Of a DNA stretch of 64,000 nucleotides, positions 1 through 17,639 are shown in pieces (within the stretch, counting starts at the first letter, position 1; every line of letters starts with the position of its first letter). This DNA comes from Urechis unicinctus (Eukaryota; Annelida; Polychaeta; Xenopneusta; Urechidae): contig CM067343.1 in assembly GCA_034190875.2 (NCBI GenBank), forward strand, positions 26,644,219 through 26,708,218. The letters run 5' to 3'. A program made the position numbers and the translations under genes. The notes beneath the pieces are model-generated. The model ran no database searches. It was given only the letters and a program-made list of their open reading frames with translations, and was not told the DNA's origin.

Positions 1-1339
1 TTATCGTCCATTGACAATAAAGAAGAAAAGAAACAAGAAAGAAGCAGGATTCAAAGAAGCATTGGGTACCCTATAACATGGACGATTGTATAATTTCATG
101 TAGCGTTATTCGTACTCATTATTAGCAATTTTGATGGACCAACGATCATCATGATCTCACACCTATGCTACAGCTCAACATTTTCTTGGTTATTGCAGGG
201 TCATACAGCTGATGCAATGGAACATTGAAGCCTACACACAATACTCCAGTATATGTTAACATGTTTATTTCTAAGGCTGTTCAAATTGAGAAAAGTACTT
301 TTCCCCGTACGAAAGTGGAGCAAGTTTGAGCAAGACCATTGTAATATATACGATAGAGATCAATACAATGGTGATGATTTACACAGCGGGACGATGATGG
401 TTTAATGGGAAATTAAAGGTACCATTGAAATTAATGTATCATTGATAAGGCGAATATTCCGGTATTCTGCTTTATCATGAACTAAATGTCGACTTATTTA
501 TGACAAGAACGGCAATGACAACTAACCACAGGTTCGGCGGTGTAAGATAAGACTCGATGCTAGGTGAAAGTTGCTGTATTCTCTTTTAGCGTCTGATTTT
601 GTAGGGAGTCGCTGATAAGCAGTCGTAGTGCAAGTGTCGGCATATATTTTCTAATGCTACAGTATACTCACTCAGTATGGATATTTACCACGGCGGTTTT
701 TCGCAATATCTCGTGGATTCACTATTAGGTATATCATAAGCGGTGCATGTAAGAACCACAATTATCATTACCATGTCTAATGCTGTTAAGTGTAATATAT
801 TCCTATGGCATCGCGTTACTTTTGTCGAATATGCGGTCAGGGTATATTTAATTTAGCTTGCTGTGCTTTGTAGGGAAGGTTCCTATGATAGCTGCAATCC
901 TGATGATGCTGAGATGGTCAGTAGTAGTAAGCTGTAGAAAGGAAAAGTCAGGTAAAAGTTTCCCTCCTGCAGCTGCCAGGGTCGAGTGAGACGGGCCGAC
1001 TTTGATCGTGTTTCTTGCGTCTATACGAGAAGCACTGCAACTTGACATTGCTTTGTTGTCGACCATGTTAGCTGCTTAGTGTTTACAACTTTAGGCGTTT
1101 GTTTTTAACTTGTGGGATGGTGGGTGTGCTGGTGGAGAAGTCAGCTCGGAAAGCGGACTTGGGGGTAGGGATTATAGAGGGAGCAACTGAGAATCTGCGT
1201 AAGTGGAGGGAAGGAATTTAGCTGAATAATTTGTCTGAGAAGATTAGGTTGGCTTTGGTAGTGATTGTGTTGGGGACAAAGTGGCATCCACTTTGGAATG
1301 GGTTGGCAATGCTGGGGCAGAATTCCATGTAAGATCTCA
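1..1339. other. Left-end spacer, nothing recognised
   Basis: I see no recognisable exon, RNA gene or mobile-element protein here. The few short open frames show no domain or conserved motif. The last part grades into the minisatellite that follows. It may be intron or upstream sequence of the RPTP gene whose phosphatase exons follow at 2619, because the ectodomain of that copy is not inside the window. Confidence 0.5.
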
Positions 1340-2380
1340 GTCGGGAGGCGTTGGTGATGTCTGTGCAGAAGTGGGTATAGGATCAGAGATGGGAATGGTA
1401 GATAATGTCGGGTTAGCAGTCAGCAATGAATCAGAGCAAAAAGGGGGTTGTGATGTCTTTACTGAAGTAGGTATAGGATCAGAGATGGGAAAGGTAAGTA
1501 AAGTCGGGGTAGAAGTTAGCGCCGGTCAAACGGTAATATAAATATATATATACCGTTATGCTTCAGCATTTTGGGCGCACATGCGTTTGGCTGAAGTGCT
1601 GCATCGCGCATCTAGAGACCAGCATATATCAAGAGCCTGTAAAAAAAGCCATAGCGCACCAAAATATCCGAAATGTTGCGATACAATGACCGCCATTTTG
1701 CAAAATATTGGGTCGCGTGATTTCCCGCAATTTCCCACCGCCTTATCTGCAATGCCTCCCTGCTAAGCATGCGAAGCACTTTGAATACAATCGGCTGTAT
1801 CTTATCGAGTTCAGACGCAATGTACTTTGTCCTGAACTTGAAAAAAACCATGTTGCGTGTTTGGACTTTCTACCTCTTCCACATTGATCGCACTAAAACT
1901 AATTACCATGGATGAAACCCCCCGCCGCAAAGTGAACATCATTGCATTCTAAAACTACATCATTTGGGTATGTTTGGTGTTTGGTAGTTGTCTGAATCGA
2001 TCTCAAATTATTTAACATTGCGTCGTTCCCAGTCAGAGTAAGACGTCTACTCACACGTCTTTTAAGGCTTGGTAGAAGTCAAATTTGAATCAGAGCCAGA
2101 AGGGGTTGGTGATGTATGTGCAGAAGTGGGTATAGGATCAGTGATGGGAAGGGTAGGTAATGTCGGGGTAACAGTCAATTTTGAATCTGAGCCAGAAGGA
2201 GTTGGTGATATCTATGCATAAGTGGGTATCAGATCAGAGATGACAATGGTAGGTAGTGTGGGGGTAGAAAGTGGTTTTGAATCAGAGAAGGAGTTGGTGA
2301 TATCTATGCATAAGTGGGTATAGGATCAGATATGGGAAGGGTAGGTAATGTCGGGGTAGAAGTCAGCTTTGAAACAGAGC
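1340..2380 (+). repeat. Coding-like minisatellite, unit about 90-97 bp, interrupted
   Basis: Imperfect units sharing the core ggtataggatcagagatggg begin near 1348, 1444, 2105, 2202 and 2292. The first two units are open on the + strand and translate to about 30-residue repeats of the type EVGIGSEMG. Later units carry stops. Units two and three are separated by about 540 bp of unrelated sequence. The array ends exactly where segmental duplication copy A starts (about 2381). It could be an expanded juxtamembrane exon of an RPTP or plain satellite; I cannot tell which. Confidence 0.7.
1521..2075. other. Insert splitting the minisatellite
   Basis: The repeat breaks off near ggtagaagttagc and resumes at ggtagaagtcaaatttg, so the shared ggtagaagt could be a target-site duplication. 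Near the left end is a small palindrome, about 1530-1558, with arms aacggta and taccgtt around a TA core. No transposase or reverse-transcriptase motif is visible. It could be a non-autonomous element, but the sequence shows only the interruption. Confidence 0.35.
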
Positions 2381-2618
2381 TAAAATAGAACAATGGTAAA
2401 ACTGTACTTTCTATTCACCACAGGTACTTCGAAGAGTTGATTTGGTACAGGGGAAAGTGTATCATTCCGAGGTAAAATTGATAGGGGAGAAATTCGGCAC
2501 AGGCAACAAATCTGGTGGGTTTGCCATTCAGCCTGTATGGATCTAGCCACATCAGATGCTGCTAGATATTCATATAGTGGACCTTTAGTGCTCTTCTACT
2601 GACCGTTATTTGTTCTAG

Positions 2619-5545
2619 ATGATGAAGCTGAGGATTTTCTAAATATCGACGCAAGTTATATTACGGTAAATCAGCATATACCTTGTGTCATAGAAGGTGA
2701 TTCTTCAGTGTTTTATTATTGATGTGCAGATAGCATGATTTGAATATGTGAATGACGTTGCAGGGCTATCCCAAGAAAACCAAGCACTACATAGCAACTC
2801 AAGGTATGTTACTAAGGAATGCATTGTTTCCTATCAATCAACATTTCTTAAATTATGATAATAATATTGAAATCGCCGCAAGGCCCTTTGAAAGAAACCA
2901 CGGAAGCTTTCTGGAGCATTGTATGGACACAGCAGACAAACCGCATTGCCATGTTGAACAACCTGAATGAGGGCAGAGAGGTAATGCTAGTAACAGACAA
3001 TATTGGTATTATTTTACACCAACATAGTAATTGCAGGTCATTGATACATTTTCAATGCTAGAAAAGGAATAGCCTAAGAATTCACATGGTCAATTAGAGA
3101 ACATTGAACTGAAACAACCTGTATGATGACAGACCGAATGCGAGATTTACTGGCCAGAGAGCATGGACAAGAATAGTGTCATCATCTGCGGAAAATATCA
3201 AATCAAATTGTTGTTAACTGAAGTGTATGGAGATTATGCATACAGGCGATTAAGTCTGAAATACAAGGTAATCACAATCTTTAATCTGTATATCTTGCGA
3301 GGCCGTCATTCATGTGAATCATGAATTATAATATTGATTATTGGGTTTCGAAGCATGAGGAGCGAGAGATTCACCAGATTCAATTCCTAGCATGGGACGA
3401 CCGGAAATACCCAGACAACAATTTCCCACTTCTAGCATTTAGACGGAGAATGTTGTGCTTGCCTTGCAATCCCAGGGGCCCATTAATTGTGCACAGCAGG
3501 TATAGACATAGGTATATTATACATGACTACAGTTACCATCACATGTTGTATTTAGTATACACTGAAATGTACATGCTGTACCGTCGGGTATGCTACGCAT
3601 TTTAGTGGTAAGTTTTATCTACGGGGAAATTTATTTACAGTGCTGGTGACGGTGATGGTCAGATGGGGATATTGATTGCACTGGATTACCTGCTGAATCA
3701 GGCTAAATGTGAAGGTCAAGTAGATGTGTTTTCTTGTGCGTCACGCCTTCAAATGCAGAGGAAGAACATGATACAAAGCAAGGTTAGCTGAGATCATATG
3801 TTGTAACTGTAGGTTCCGTGTGCTTCACACCCCGACATAGTTCATGAGTAAACTGCATTTTGATGTTGAGCAGCACGAATACAAGATCCTGTATCAAGCT
3901 CTGTTGGAAGGAATCGAAACTCAAATTGGTGAGCCCAGTGTCCCAAAAGATGATTTTGTGGCGAAATACAGCAAAGTATGGAATAAATCCGAGAACAATA
4001 TCCAGAAACAACTGCGTGAGGAATATCAGGTCTGATGTTTCTTTTACAGATTATGTAGTGTAGAAGGTTGACTAGACGTTGCCTTAAACGCTTCGATGTA
4101 TGTTTATGCAGTTGATGTGCCAATACAAGCCTCTAACAGTCACTCATTCTGCTAGCGTCACCAACAACGCCAACAACAGATTCCAAGATGTACTCCCGGG
4201 TAATATCTCAGTTAATATGCATCAATATCGTTGTTGTTACTTATTTATCTAAACAACATAAAGTTGAGAGTTGTGTATTCTAGTAAAGAGCTAATCTTTT
4301 TATTTTTGTTATTTTATCAGTTGACCACTACAGACCAAAATTGACGACACCACATTCCGAGGGCAAGGATTACATCAATGCAGTGTTTGTTGATGTGCGT
4401 GCCAAATCTAATCTCTAAAAAGAAAATAATCTGTTTTCGAGTTTCCTGTTTAGTAATTATAATTCTGATTGTTTCCCAGAGTTTCAAAGTGAAGAATGGT
4501 ACAATTTTGACCCAAATGCCGCTTCCAAATGCAGTTGTAGACTTCTGGAGGCTCGTCTACGATCACAACTGCGATACTATTGTCATGCTCAATGAAATGG
4601 ACAAGACAGATTTGGTAAGACAATCTGAATGATTGGTTCATAACTCGTAAATGAGGTCCTTTGCCATGGTTCAATACATGGTAGAATGATAAATGTCACT
4701 GTGTTCCACAGACAATTGCAACATACTGGCCTGTTGAGGAATTTGGAAGAGAAAGTTATGGACCCCTTATAGTTGAACACATCAGATCAGAAATTGGATC
4801 AAATTCCACAATAGCCATCAGAACGTTTAAAGTGTCTGATGACAGACGAATGGTAATCGCTAGCCAAAGGGAGATATATTTCATGCAAAGTTAAATAGAT
4901 AAAAAGAAGCAGTCAACATTGTCACACTCAATAATTTTCAAATACAACGTTTAAGTAGGTCAATCCAAATTTTTACAGTGTCCTAAATCTGGTTTTCATT
5001 GTTGCAGAAAGGACAGCAAACCGTTCGTCAATTTCAGTTCTTCGGCATGACAATTGTCCACCCGATCCCGATCATTTCATTGACCTGATTGATAAAGTGA
5101 CTGAGTGCCACCAGCAGCAGACCAACGGGGTCACTATCATACATTGCATGTAAGTCAGTACTAAGCAAATGTTAAGGCATTTGCTATCAAGGATGTAATC
5201 AATTTGTCATAATTATTCCCATTCATCATACCAGTGTTATTTGCTCAGGAATGGGGCAGCGAGATGGGGACTTTTTGCAACAGCCAGCTTTATGCCTGAT
5301 GTGTTGAAAGCACAAAAAGAAGTGGATGTTATGCTTGCTGCTCGTTACATTACATCCAGACGACCCGAAGCTATCAAAACCCAGGTAATTATATCAGTTA
5401 ACGTACTATATTATCTATGGAGTTAAGTACTAAATGCGGATAATGTATTCATTACACTATACCTTTGTTTCAGGAGCAATACGAATTTCACTATGAGCTG
5501 GCAAAACTCTACATATCTGGCTGTCGTATTTATGACAATATATAA
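2619..5545 (+). pseudogene. RPTP cytoplasmic block A, tandem PTP domains, broken
   Basis: Fourteen exon-like segments with GT-AG borders: 2619-2665, 2764-2803, 2883-2980, 3133-3267, 3354-3499, 3641-3782, 3871-4029, 4112-4199, 4321-4394, 4480-4614, 4712-4852, 5008-5149, 5249-5384, 5474-5545. They match gene 3 exons 14-27 in order and phase. Domain 1 shows GYPKKTKHYIATQG and an AWDD loop. Its P-loop reads HSSAGDGDGQMG, so the catalytic Cys is Ser (codon 3495-3497), the Arg is Gln, and two residues are inserted. Domain 2 keeps HCMNGAARWG. A 10-bp deletion in the 5008-5149 exon, relative to copy B, shifts the frame before the domain-2 P-loop. The first PTP exon is unrecognisable and the next lacks 30 bases. 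No ectodomain exons lie upstream in the window. Confidence 0.85.
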
Positions 5546-10721
<5,176 letters not shown>

Positions 10722-10880
10722 CTTGTACATTTGACAGATCTGGTGGCGGCTTCACTAACACATGTAGTTGCGCTTCTGATGGTGATTGTGAATGGGATGC
10801 GGTGACTGGTGCATGATATGATGCATGTAGTATGGGTTCATCCCAACTTCTTAGTAACGTGAACATCTTCTACTGGGGAT
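10722..10880 (+). pseudogene. Orphan EGF-like exon relic of the RPTP family
   Basis: After a ctctcag acceptor, the frame reads CTFDRSGGGFTNTCSCASDG and then DAVTGA followed by a TGA stop. This lines up with exon 2 of genes 1 and 3 (CIFGR...[16 protein letters not shown]). Further downstream it still resembles the family (NVNIFYWG against the family ESLFDWRG). It carries an extra codon or two and the stop. It lies in a stretch that copy B lacks. No signal-peptide exon is visible just upstream. Confidence 0.7.
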
Positions 10881-12190
10881 AAGCGGGGTGATCGATTTCA
10901 ATCTTCGTCATTGTTATGGTCTAATAATAACTCTCGCCTATATTCCCATGATTTGTGACTGTTATGTTTATTGTGAGGAATCATGTATCAACGAACCGGT
11001 GTACCATTACAGAGTTAACGATTAACTCAGTCGAAGGTAGACTCTCATCCCTCTCCGACTGTGTTCTCGCACATTGTGCTCATGCTGACACAGGTACTGC
11101 TGATATCTTTGTTAATCAGAAGATATGTAATGCGAGGAACTTCCAGTCCTATTCCTCTCACACATGATGTCAGAAATATTAAAAAGGATCGATTGACCAA
11201 CATGAAGCAAAGTACATTTTGTGTATCATTACACTTAAAATGCGGATTTCTGTGTTGCCATCCAGCTGTTGTCATTAAATATAAAGTATGTGAGAAGAAG
11301 TTAAAAGCAGGTAAACCATAGCCGAATATAAGTTGAGATATTGTATATGTGAAACATAAAGAGGGTAAGGGCGGCGCAATGTGCATTATATTGCGAAATA
11401 ACATATATTGAAGAGGCACTATGTAGTCCGTCTTTGACCTAACTCACTGAAGTCATAAAACTTTGCACAATATTTAACAGCAGTATCAGACAAATACTAT
11501 GTAAAACCCCACACACAATCATCTGCATACTGTAAAGCATACGAAATAACTAATGCAGCCATTGCAAGATTTCAATTTGATTTAGCTATTAACTACTTTT
11601 ATTAATATTAGTAGTTTTGACGACCAATATATTTACAACAGCGACCATATCATTTAGAGTGGAGCTATCATAGATCACCTAGAACAGCGTCTTTAATACC
11701 TATCTCTGCCTTATCGAATCACCACCGAAAAGAGTGTAGTGAATGTGACAATTATGCTGGAGGCTAAAAGGAAAAGTCGCTCTAACAAGCCAGAAGGCTG
11801 CAGCAGTCAATCATTGGTGTAAACTGGATGAGAAAATCAATTTACTAAGCGTCACCGTATCATATCATCCCACTAAGTACTCCGAAAATGGAGTATGTTC
11901 TATGACAAAGCCTATCAGACTACATCTAAAAGCTCATGTGAGCTGCAACCCGGGCGCAGTAGCGACTGATACCATTCACATCAAGTCAGTGAACGCTCGA
12001 ATAGCCCACTCTCTTCCTAATTGGCTTGAAATGACAAGAATCTTACATTGAAAATAACGATACCATGAACTTTATGCTTTAAGTGCAATGTAGAGTAACA
12101 AACGTATGCTGGCTTCATGTTATCAGCATTGTGTTATTCTGCCGACTTAAGTCACGTGTTGTGTGACTATACATTTCTTCTCTCGCTTGT
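10881..12190. other. Spacer upstream of the copy A gene stub
   Basis: Present in copy B (about 33860-35185) with only point differences and small indels. Short open frames on both strands show no domain. Nothing further recognised. Confidence 0.5.
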
Positions 12191-12254
12191 TGGAGCGAAA
12201 CGAGGATGTTAAGGAATATTGTGAGCTCGCAATTTGCCTCATTTGACAAAGGCC

Positions 12255-13083
12255 ATGGCGAGCGTCAACACCTCTTGCTGCTTACTTGTGATAATAGCTC
12301 TACTGTTAGAAGGATTCTTGTCGCAAGGTTAGTTATTTAAACGTAGTGAAATCTACATATCTTGTATCTAGTTGAAGTTGGCTGTGTTTTGTTTTAAACA
12401 TCCCTGTGGGCTCCATAAACAGCATAGCGGTCACACACCAGTTGTTCTAGGTCAATACAATGAGAGAGGCAGCTGTGGAAAGAGCTAGAAAACCTAGCGT
12501 AAATAATGATTGTATAATAACCGTTATAGACTTGATGGTCAACTGCTTTTGATATCATTTGATATGTGCAAATTCAGTTAGTAACCAAAGAGCTGGATAT
12601 GATGTCAGTGTTTGTGTTGTAATAACAAGTGGGTTGACATTGAATGCAAGCATCCAGAATAGGTTTATACCTGAGCATAAAGAAAATATCATCCCTAGTC
12701 AGTTATCGCTTGGAAATGCCAAATCTGGCCAAACACACATCATCATGCCGTCCGCATCACAACAATCCCATTTCACATCCCCACATCCCCTCTCACGCAC
12801 CCGTCTCTTCCTCCAGTAACAAATATTCTGATCATTCATAGTGTAATTTCAATCTTCGTTAAATAACGCAAACTATGTCATTGTCTATAGTCAACCGTCA
12901 TTGTTGCTTTCCAGCGTGTATATTTGGTCCACCCGATCAAGGCTGTATTTACAGCTGTAATTGCGCTGTTAAGGAAATTGTGATGCACTGACTGGTGCTT
13001 GTGACGATGGATGTAGACAGGGTGCACCCCGACCTCTTAGTAGCGAGAGCGTCCTTGACTGGAAGGTCCAGGATGTAGGATAG
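12255..13083 (+). pseudogene. 5' stub of an RPTP gene: signal peptide and frameshifted EGF exon (copy A)
   Basis: Exon 1 (12255-12327) encodes MASVNTSCCLLVIIALLLEG and ends in the family's phase-1 donor aag|gttagt. Exon 2 (12915-13083) follows a tttccag acceptor and starts CIFGPPDQGCIYSCNCA, as in gene 3. A one-base deletion after that Cys-rich stretch shifts the frame to an early TGA. No lectin, FN3 or phosphatase exon follows. Copy B has the same lesion, so it is older than the duplication. If still transcribed it would give a secreted peptide of about 50 residues; I have no evidence for that. Confidence 0.85.
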
Positions 13084-13430
13084 GTAGCGATAACAACACA
13101 TATTGACGAATTAACATACTATGAATAGCAAGCATTTTACATTAACACAGGTTATTATGTTTTCATTTTTCCTCATTTACTTCTTTTCTCATGACCAATT
13201 TTTGTTCGTCAGTAGGCGTTTCAAAACCTTCAGTTATTTTTATTTCGAAGCAGCTAACGCCCTTGACGACAACAACAGATAATGTATGGTGTGGATCATT
13301 TCCAGAAAGAAGGGGGCACAATGCGATATGTATTGGGACAGACATGCCTAGTCAATATATTAACGAGTGACGATGTAAGCCCCATTTGGCTTTTGTAAAC
13401 CTTGTTTAGTCTATTCACGAAAAAAATCGA

Positions 13431-13735
13431 GAGTCGCGTGGGTTCTAGTAAGCTAACTATCTAAGGCACACACATATCACAAATATATTAACCTTCTATA
13501 CATGAGTCTCACTGGTCGATATTTTTCGTGTTCCTTATAAAGCAGCCCACTCTCAAACCAAAAAACCCAATCCAGAGGGTATCGTCGGTTCAACATTTGA
13601 CAAACATTCGATTGTAGCGTGGATTCTAGTTAGCATTCTGTTAAAGTCGCACACTCATCGTAGATATGTTTACATGCATGAGTCCCAACGAATAGGTCGC
13701 TATTTTACGCGTACTTAAATAGCAGCACGCACTAA
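13431..13735 (+). promoter_or_regulatory. Two diverged copies of a 5'-flank (promoter-like) module
   Basis: Two segments, about 13431-13560 and 13605-13735, each resemble the 120 bases found upstream of gene 3 at 37672-37800. Shared words include cgtgggttctagtaagc, atgagtc and cagcccactctcaaac. Copy B has the same pair at about 36414-36545 and 36592-36722. Because the module sits in front of a signal-peptide exon in gene 3, it may be promoter sequence. No TATA or initiator assignment is safe. Confidence 0.4.
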
Positions 13736-14519
13736 AAAAATCGCGCCTTTATGATCTCGTCATAAAAAACTATAAGGACTCGCGTATTGAAAAAATGCGT
13801 TATATATTGTTGGCTCGGGGTTTGCCAATCATTCTTACCAAAAGGTTTGTCACTTGAATACAGCGATTTCCACATATGTTGATATTGTGTCTACTTGAAG
13901 TCGGTGGTGTTTGATTTGAATAGAAACCCGCTGGCTTCATTATAGAGCGCGGTCATGCACAAGGTGTTTCAGTTCAATACAATGAGAGAGGCAATTGTGT
14001 GGAGAAAACCTAGCCTAAATGACTATATGATAACATCCCATTATAGACTTGTTGGTTAACTGCTTTTGATACCATATAGCACGAGCAATATCAGTTAGTA
14101 ACCCAATAGCTGGATACGACATCAGAATGGCGTTAAATAACAATTTGGTTGACGCCAAACAGATCATTGCTATATGCAAGCATCCAGCATCACCCCTTCC
14201 CCATCGCAACCATCCCATTTCTCAGCCCCACATCCCCTCACACGCACCCGCCTGTTCCTATAGTAACAAATAGACTGAGCCGGCATAATAGTGAAATTAA
14301 AGTCAACATCAAACACACCACCATTAGCTATGCATCTGTGTCAAATGACAGGCAACCACTGCACTAATGGTCCACTCTGCTCTAGATACACCATGGAATT
14401 ACAGGATTCTCACATCATAAAGACCATACCATGAAGTTTATACTAATACTACAAATGCAATGTGGAGTCCCAGTACAGCACAAATGGGCTTCATGTTATA
14501 AGCATTTTGTTATTTCACT
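13736..14519 (+). pseudogene. Relic of another 5' gene end (intron 1-like sequence)
   Basis: From about 13830 the sequence follows intron 1 of the family, for example aaggtttgtcacttgaatac then catatgttgatattgtgtct. The signal-peptide exon in front of it is eroded beyond reading. At 14380-14519 it again resembles the upstream region of the 12255 stub (caccatggaattacagg to gggcttcatgttataagc). It is cut off by the GA satellite, which fits a third, truncated gene start. Confidence 0.5.
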
Positions 14520-16028
14520 ATAGATAGAGAGTGAGAGATAGAGAGTGAGAGATATAGATAGAGAGTGAGAGATAGAGAGTGATAGATATAGATAGAGAGT
14601 GAGAGATATAGATAGAGAGTGAGAGATAGAGAGTGAGAGATATAGATAGATAGTGAGAGATAGAGAGTGATAGATATAGATAGAGAGTGAGAGATAGAGA
14701 GTGATAGATATAGATAGAGAGTGAGAGATATAGATATAGATAGAGAGTGAGAGATAGAGAGTGAGAGATATAGATAGAGAGTGAGAGATAGAGAGAGAGA
14801 GATATAGATAGAGAGTGAGATATAGATAGAGAGTGAGAGATAGAGAGTGATAGATATAGATAGAGAGTGAGAGAGAGTGATAGATATAGATAGAGAGTGA
14901 GAGATAGAGAGTGAGAGATATAGATAGAGAGTGAGAGATAGAGAGTGAGAGATATAGATAGAGAGTGAGAGATAGAGAGTGAGAGATATAGATAGAGAGT
15001 GAGAGATATAGATAGAGAGTGAGAGATAGAGAGTGATAGATATAGATAGAGAGTGAGAGATAGAGAGTGATAGATATAGATAGAGAGTGAGAGATAGAGA
15101 GAGATGAGAGAGATATAGATCGAGAGTGAGAGATAGAGAGTGAGAGATATAGATAGATAGAGAGTGAGAGAGATGAGAGTGAGAGATAGAGATAGAGAGT
15201 GAGAGAGCTAGAGAGTGAGAGAGATCGAGAGTGAGAGATATAGATAGAGAGTGAGAGAGAGCGAGAGATAGTGAGAGCTATAGATAGAGAGTGAGAGCTG
15301 AGAGAGTGAGAGATATCGATAGCGCGTGAGAGTGAGATAGAGAGTGAGAGATATCGATAGAGAGTGAGAGTGAGATGGAGAGGAGAGAGATATAGAGTGA
15401 GAGAGAGAGAAAGAGACGAGAGATATAGATAGAGAGAGAGAGAGAGAGAGATATAGATAGAGAGAGAGATAGAGATATAGATAGAGAGAGAGAGATCGCT
15501 CGAGAGAAAGAGAGCGCGCTCTCGAGAATAGAGAGTGGAGAGATAGAGCCCGAGAGAGAGATATAGATAGAGAGAGAGACAGGAGAGATAGAGATAGAGA
15601 GAGAAAGAGAGAGACAGGAGAGAGATATAGATAGAGAGAGAGAGACCGGAGAGAGAGAGAGATAGAGAGAGAGAGATATAGATAGAGAGAGATGAGAGAG
15701 AAAGAGACAGGAGAGATATAGATAGAGAGAGAAAGAGAGAGAAAGAGACAGGAGAGATATAAATAGAGAGAGAAAGAGACAGGAGAGATATAGATAGAGA
15801 GAGAAAGAGACAGGAGAGATATAGAGAGAGAGAGAAAGAGATAGGAGAGATATAGATAGAGAGAGAAAGAGACAGGAGAGATATAGATAGAGAGAGAAAG
15901 AGACAGGAGAGATATAGATAGAGAGAGAAAGAGACAGGAGAGATATAGATAGAGAGAGAAAGAGACAGGAGAGATATAGATAGAGAGAGAAAGAGACAGG
16001 AGAGATAGAGAGAGACAAAGAGGGAGAC
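14520..16028. repeat. GA-rich compound satellite, about 1.5 kb
   Basis: Almost pure purine on the + strand: gagagatatagatagagagt units at the left, grading into gagagaaagagacaggagat units at the right. The change in unit type along the array indicates successive expansion. The long Ser-Leu-Ser frame on the minus strand is a by-product. The tract begins exactly where copy A stops matching copy B. Confidence 0.97.
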
Positions 16029-17583
16029 CATTTCAGCGCTTTTATTTTAAATGGTGGATGCGTTACCAGTGAAGGGTTCGTACAATGCTGTAAAACACTA
16101 GAAACCTCAGTCTCAGTTGGCCCCAACCACAACTGAAACGAAATCATCAGCATTCATTAGGAGATTAACAACAAGCACATTAAAACTACAGAGCTCATTT
16201 CTTCCGTATAAAGATTGAACAGGTAGGTTGACAATATGCCTTCCACTCCTACGCCATTAGGCACACCAAAATCAGCCAGACATAGTTCTAGCCCATCTAA
16301 CACACACATCGGATTGGAGTACCATGCAACCAAGCATTCTGACAAAATATCCAGGGACAAATTTGTTTAACAAGCTCCACTCCTCACCACAACTTTAGGT
16401 GCAATAGTCCTATGTACTGGTATAGAAATATGATAGAATAGTCACTGTACGTTTGCCATAGAGGGCTTTCCAGGATGTAAATAAACATCAATGTTTGAAT
16501 TTAGGGAAATAAACACATACAGCAGCAATCAACACCAAAAAGACCAAAATGTTTCAAGTGTAAAAAAATGCCTTATGATTTTTCCCCTCCTTATGGACCC
16601 TAAATTTATGGTTAGTCTCTCTCGCAGAATGATGTAGCCTGATGTTCACCATAATACATTTTACAGCAACATGACACTTACAAGATTCCCAGTGGAGGTG
16701 CTTGAAACGGGACCTTTTTAGTAAGTATGGTCACAAGCCTTCCTTTCTTTTCTTTAGTAAACCGAAAGAAGCGTATATCCCTCTGGTTCTTATCACAATT
16801 TTAAACAGTTTATGGCAGCGCAGAAATGCCCATAAGTGTTTGACTTCCGGTCAGACTTTTTCGCTAGTCATAACGAAGTTGGTTGGTTTTTGTGACTTAA
16901 GTAGCTTCCACAAAAATGGGGGGGGGGGGGGGGGGGCTGCCTTTACGTTGTCAAGAAATTTGTCGGGCGAGTTGCTGAGTCAAGTATCTTATTATTACAT
17001 GATCTTTTATCTAACTACCTGTGCTGTACATGTCAGCTTGCGGTTCGCCCGCTATTTTCTGTTTCTGTTATTTTTGTAGCCTGCTACACTGCCCAATATT
17101 AGGCATCATACATAAGGTATTCGCCATCATTGTTTATATCACGAAATAAAAGGATAGTTAGCTTCATTGCCACTTTCAGTGGACACAGCATATACCATTA
17201 GAGAGCGTAGTCAACATGTAAATTGGAACCACTGTTGTCACGAATCTAGACTCTGTAGCAGCTACAGAACATCGTGCCTAAGGTCATGACCAATTGACAC
17301 GGTTATCAGATGTCGACGAACAAATTTAGAAAGATCCATTATCAATTGGTACACATCATCACACAACGTGACACAACACATTAGTAAGGTTAACGTGAAA
17401 ACAATTCTGTCGAACGTCATTATACACATCCCTGTCACATAGCTAAACATTTAAGAAGTAAAAAATCACAACACTTGGCAAAATGCAAAGTGTACTGATA
17501 AGGTATGAAAACATTTGACTAAGGGCATTGATATTATACATACCCCTGGCGAGGTCACGATGAACATATCCAATAAAGCCGTC
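16029..17583 (-). mobile_element. LINE relic, copy 1 (Jockey-type reverse transcriptase fragment)
   Basis: On the minus strand, 16360-16157 reads AWYSNPMCVLDGLELCLADF and then ILSTYLFNLYTEEM. This matches the reverse-transcriptase core of Jockey-like LINEs (WY..Q.CV.WG...., NGVRQGGILSPYLFN.Y). Just downstream, ADDFV is a trace of the YADD active site, in a frame broken by stops. The remainder has no readable frame. A related copy lies at 47285-48708 in the same orientation. A run of 19 G at 16918-16936 interrupts this copy. It is dead as a coding element. Confidence 0.65.
16918..16936. repeat. G19 homopolymer
   Basis: Nineteen consecutive G inside the LINE relic. The 47.3-48.7 kb copy lacks it. 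Its length is probably unreliable in any assembly. Confidence 0.95.
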
Positions 17584-17639
17584 AATTCCTTATAGCCTGC
17601 AGGAGTGTGCCAGCTAAATGAGCAGTACGCAATATGGTT

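Noticed and set aside
14496..16031. 511-codon minus-strand open frame rich in Ser, Leu and Tyr
   Set aside because: It is the translation of the GA satellite. The repeat lacks stops in several frames, and there is no domain, start context or exon border.
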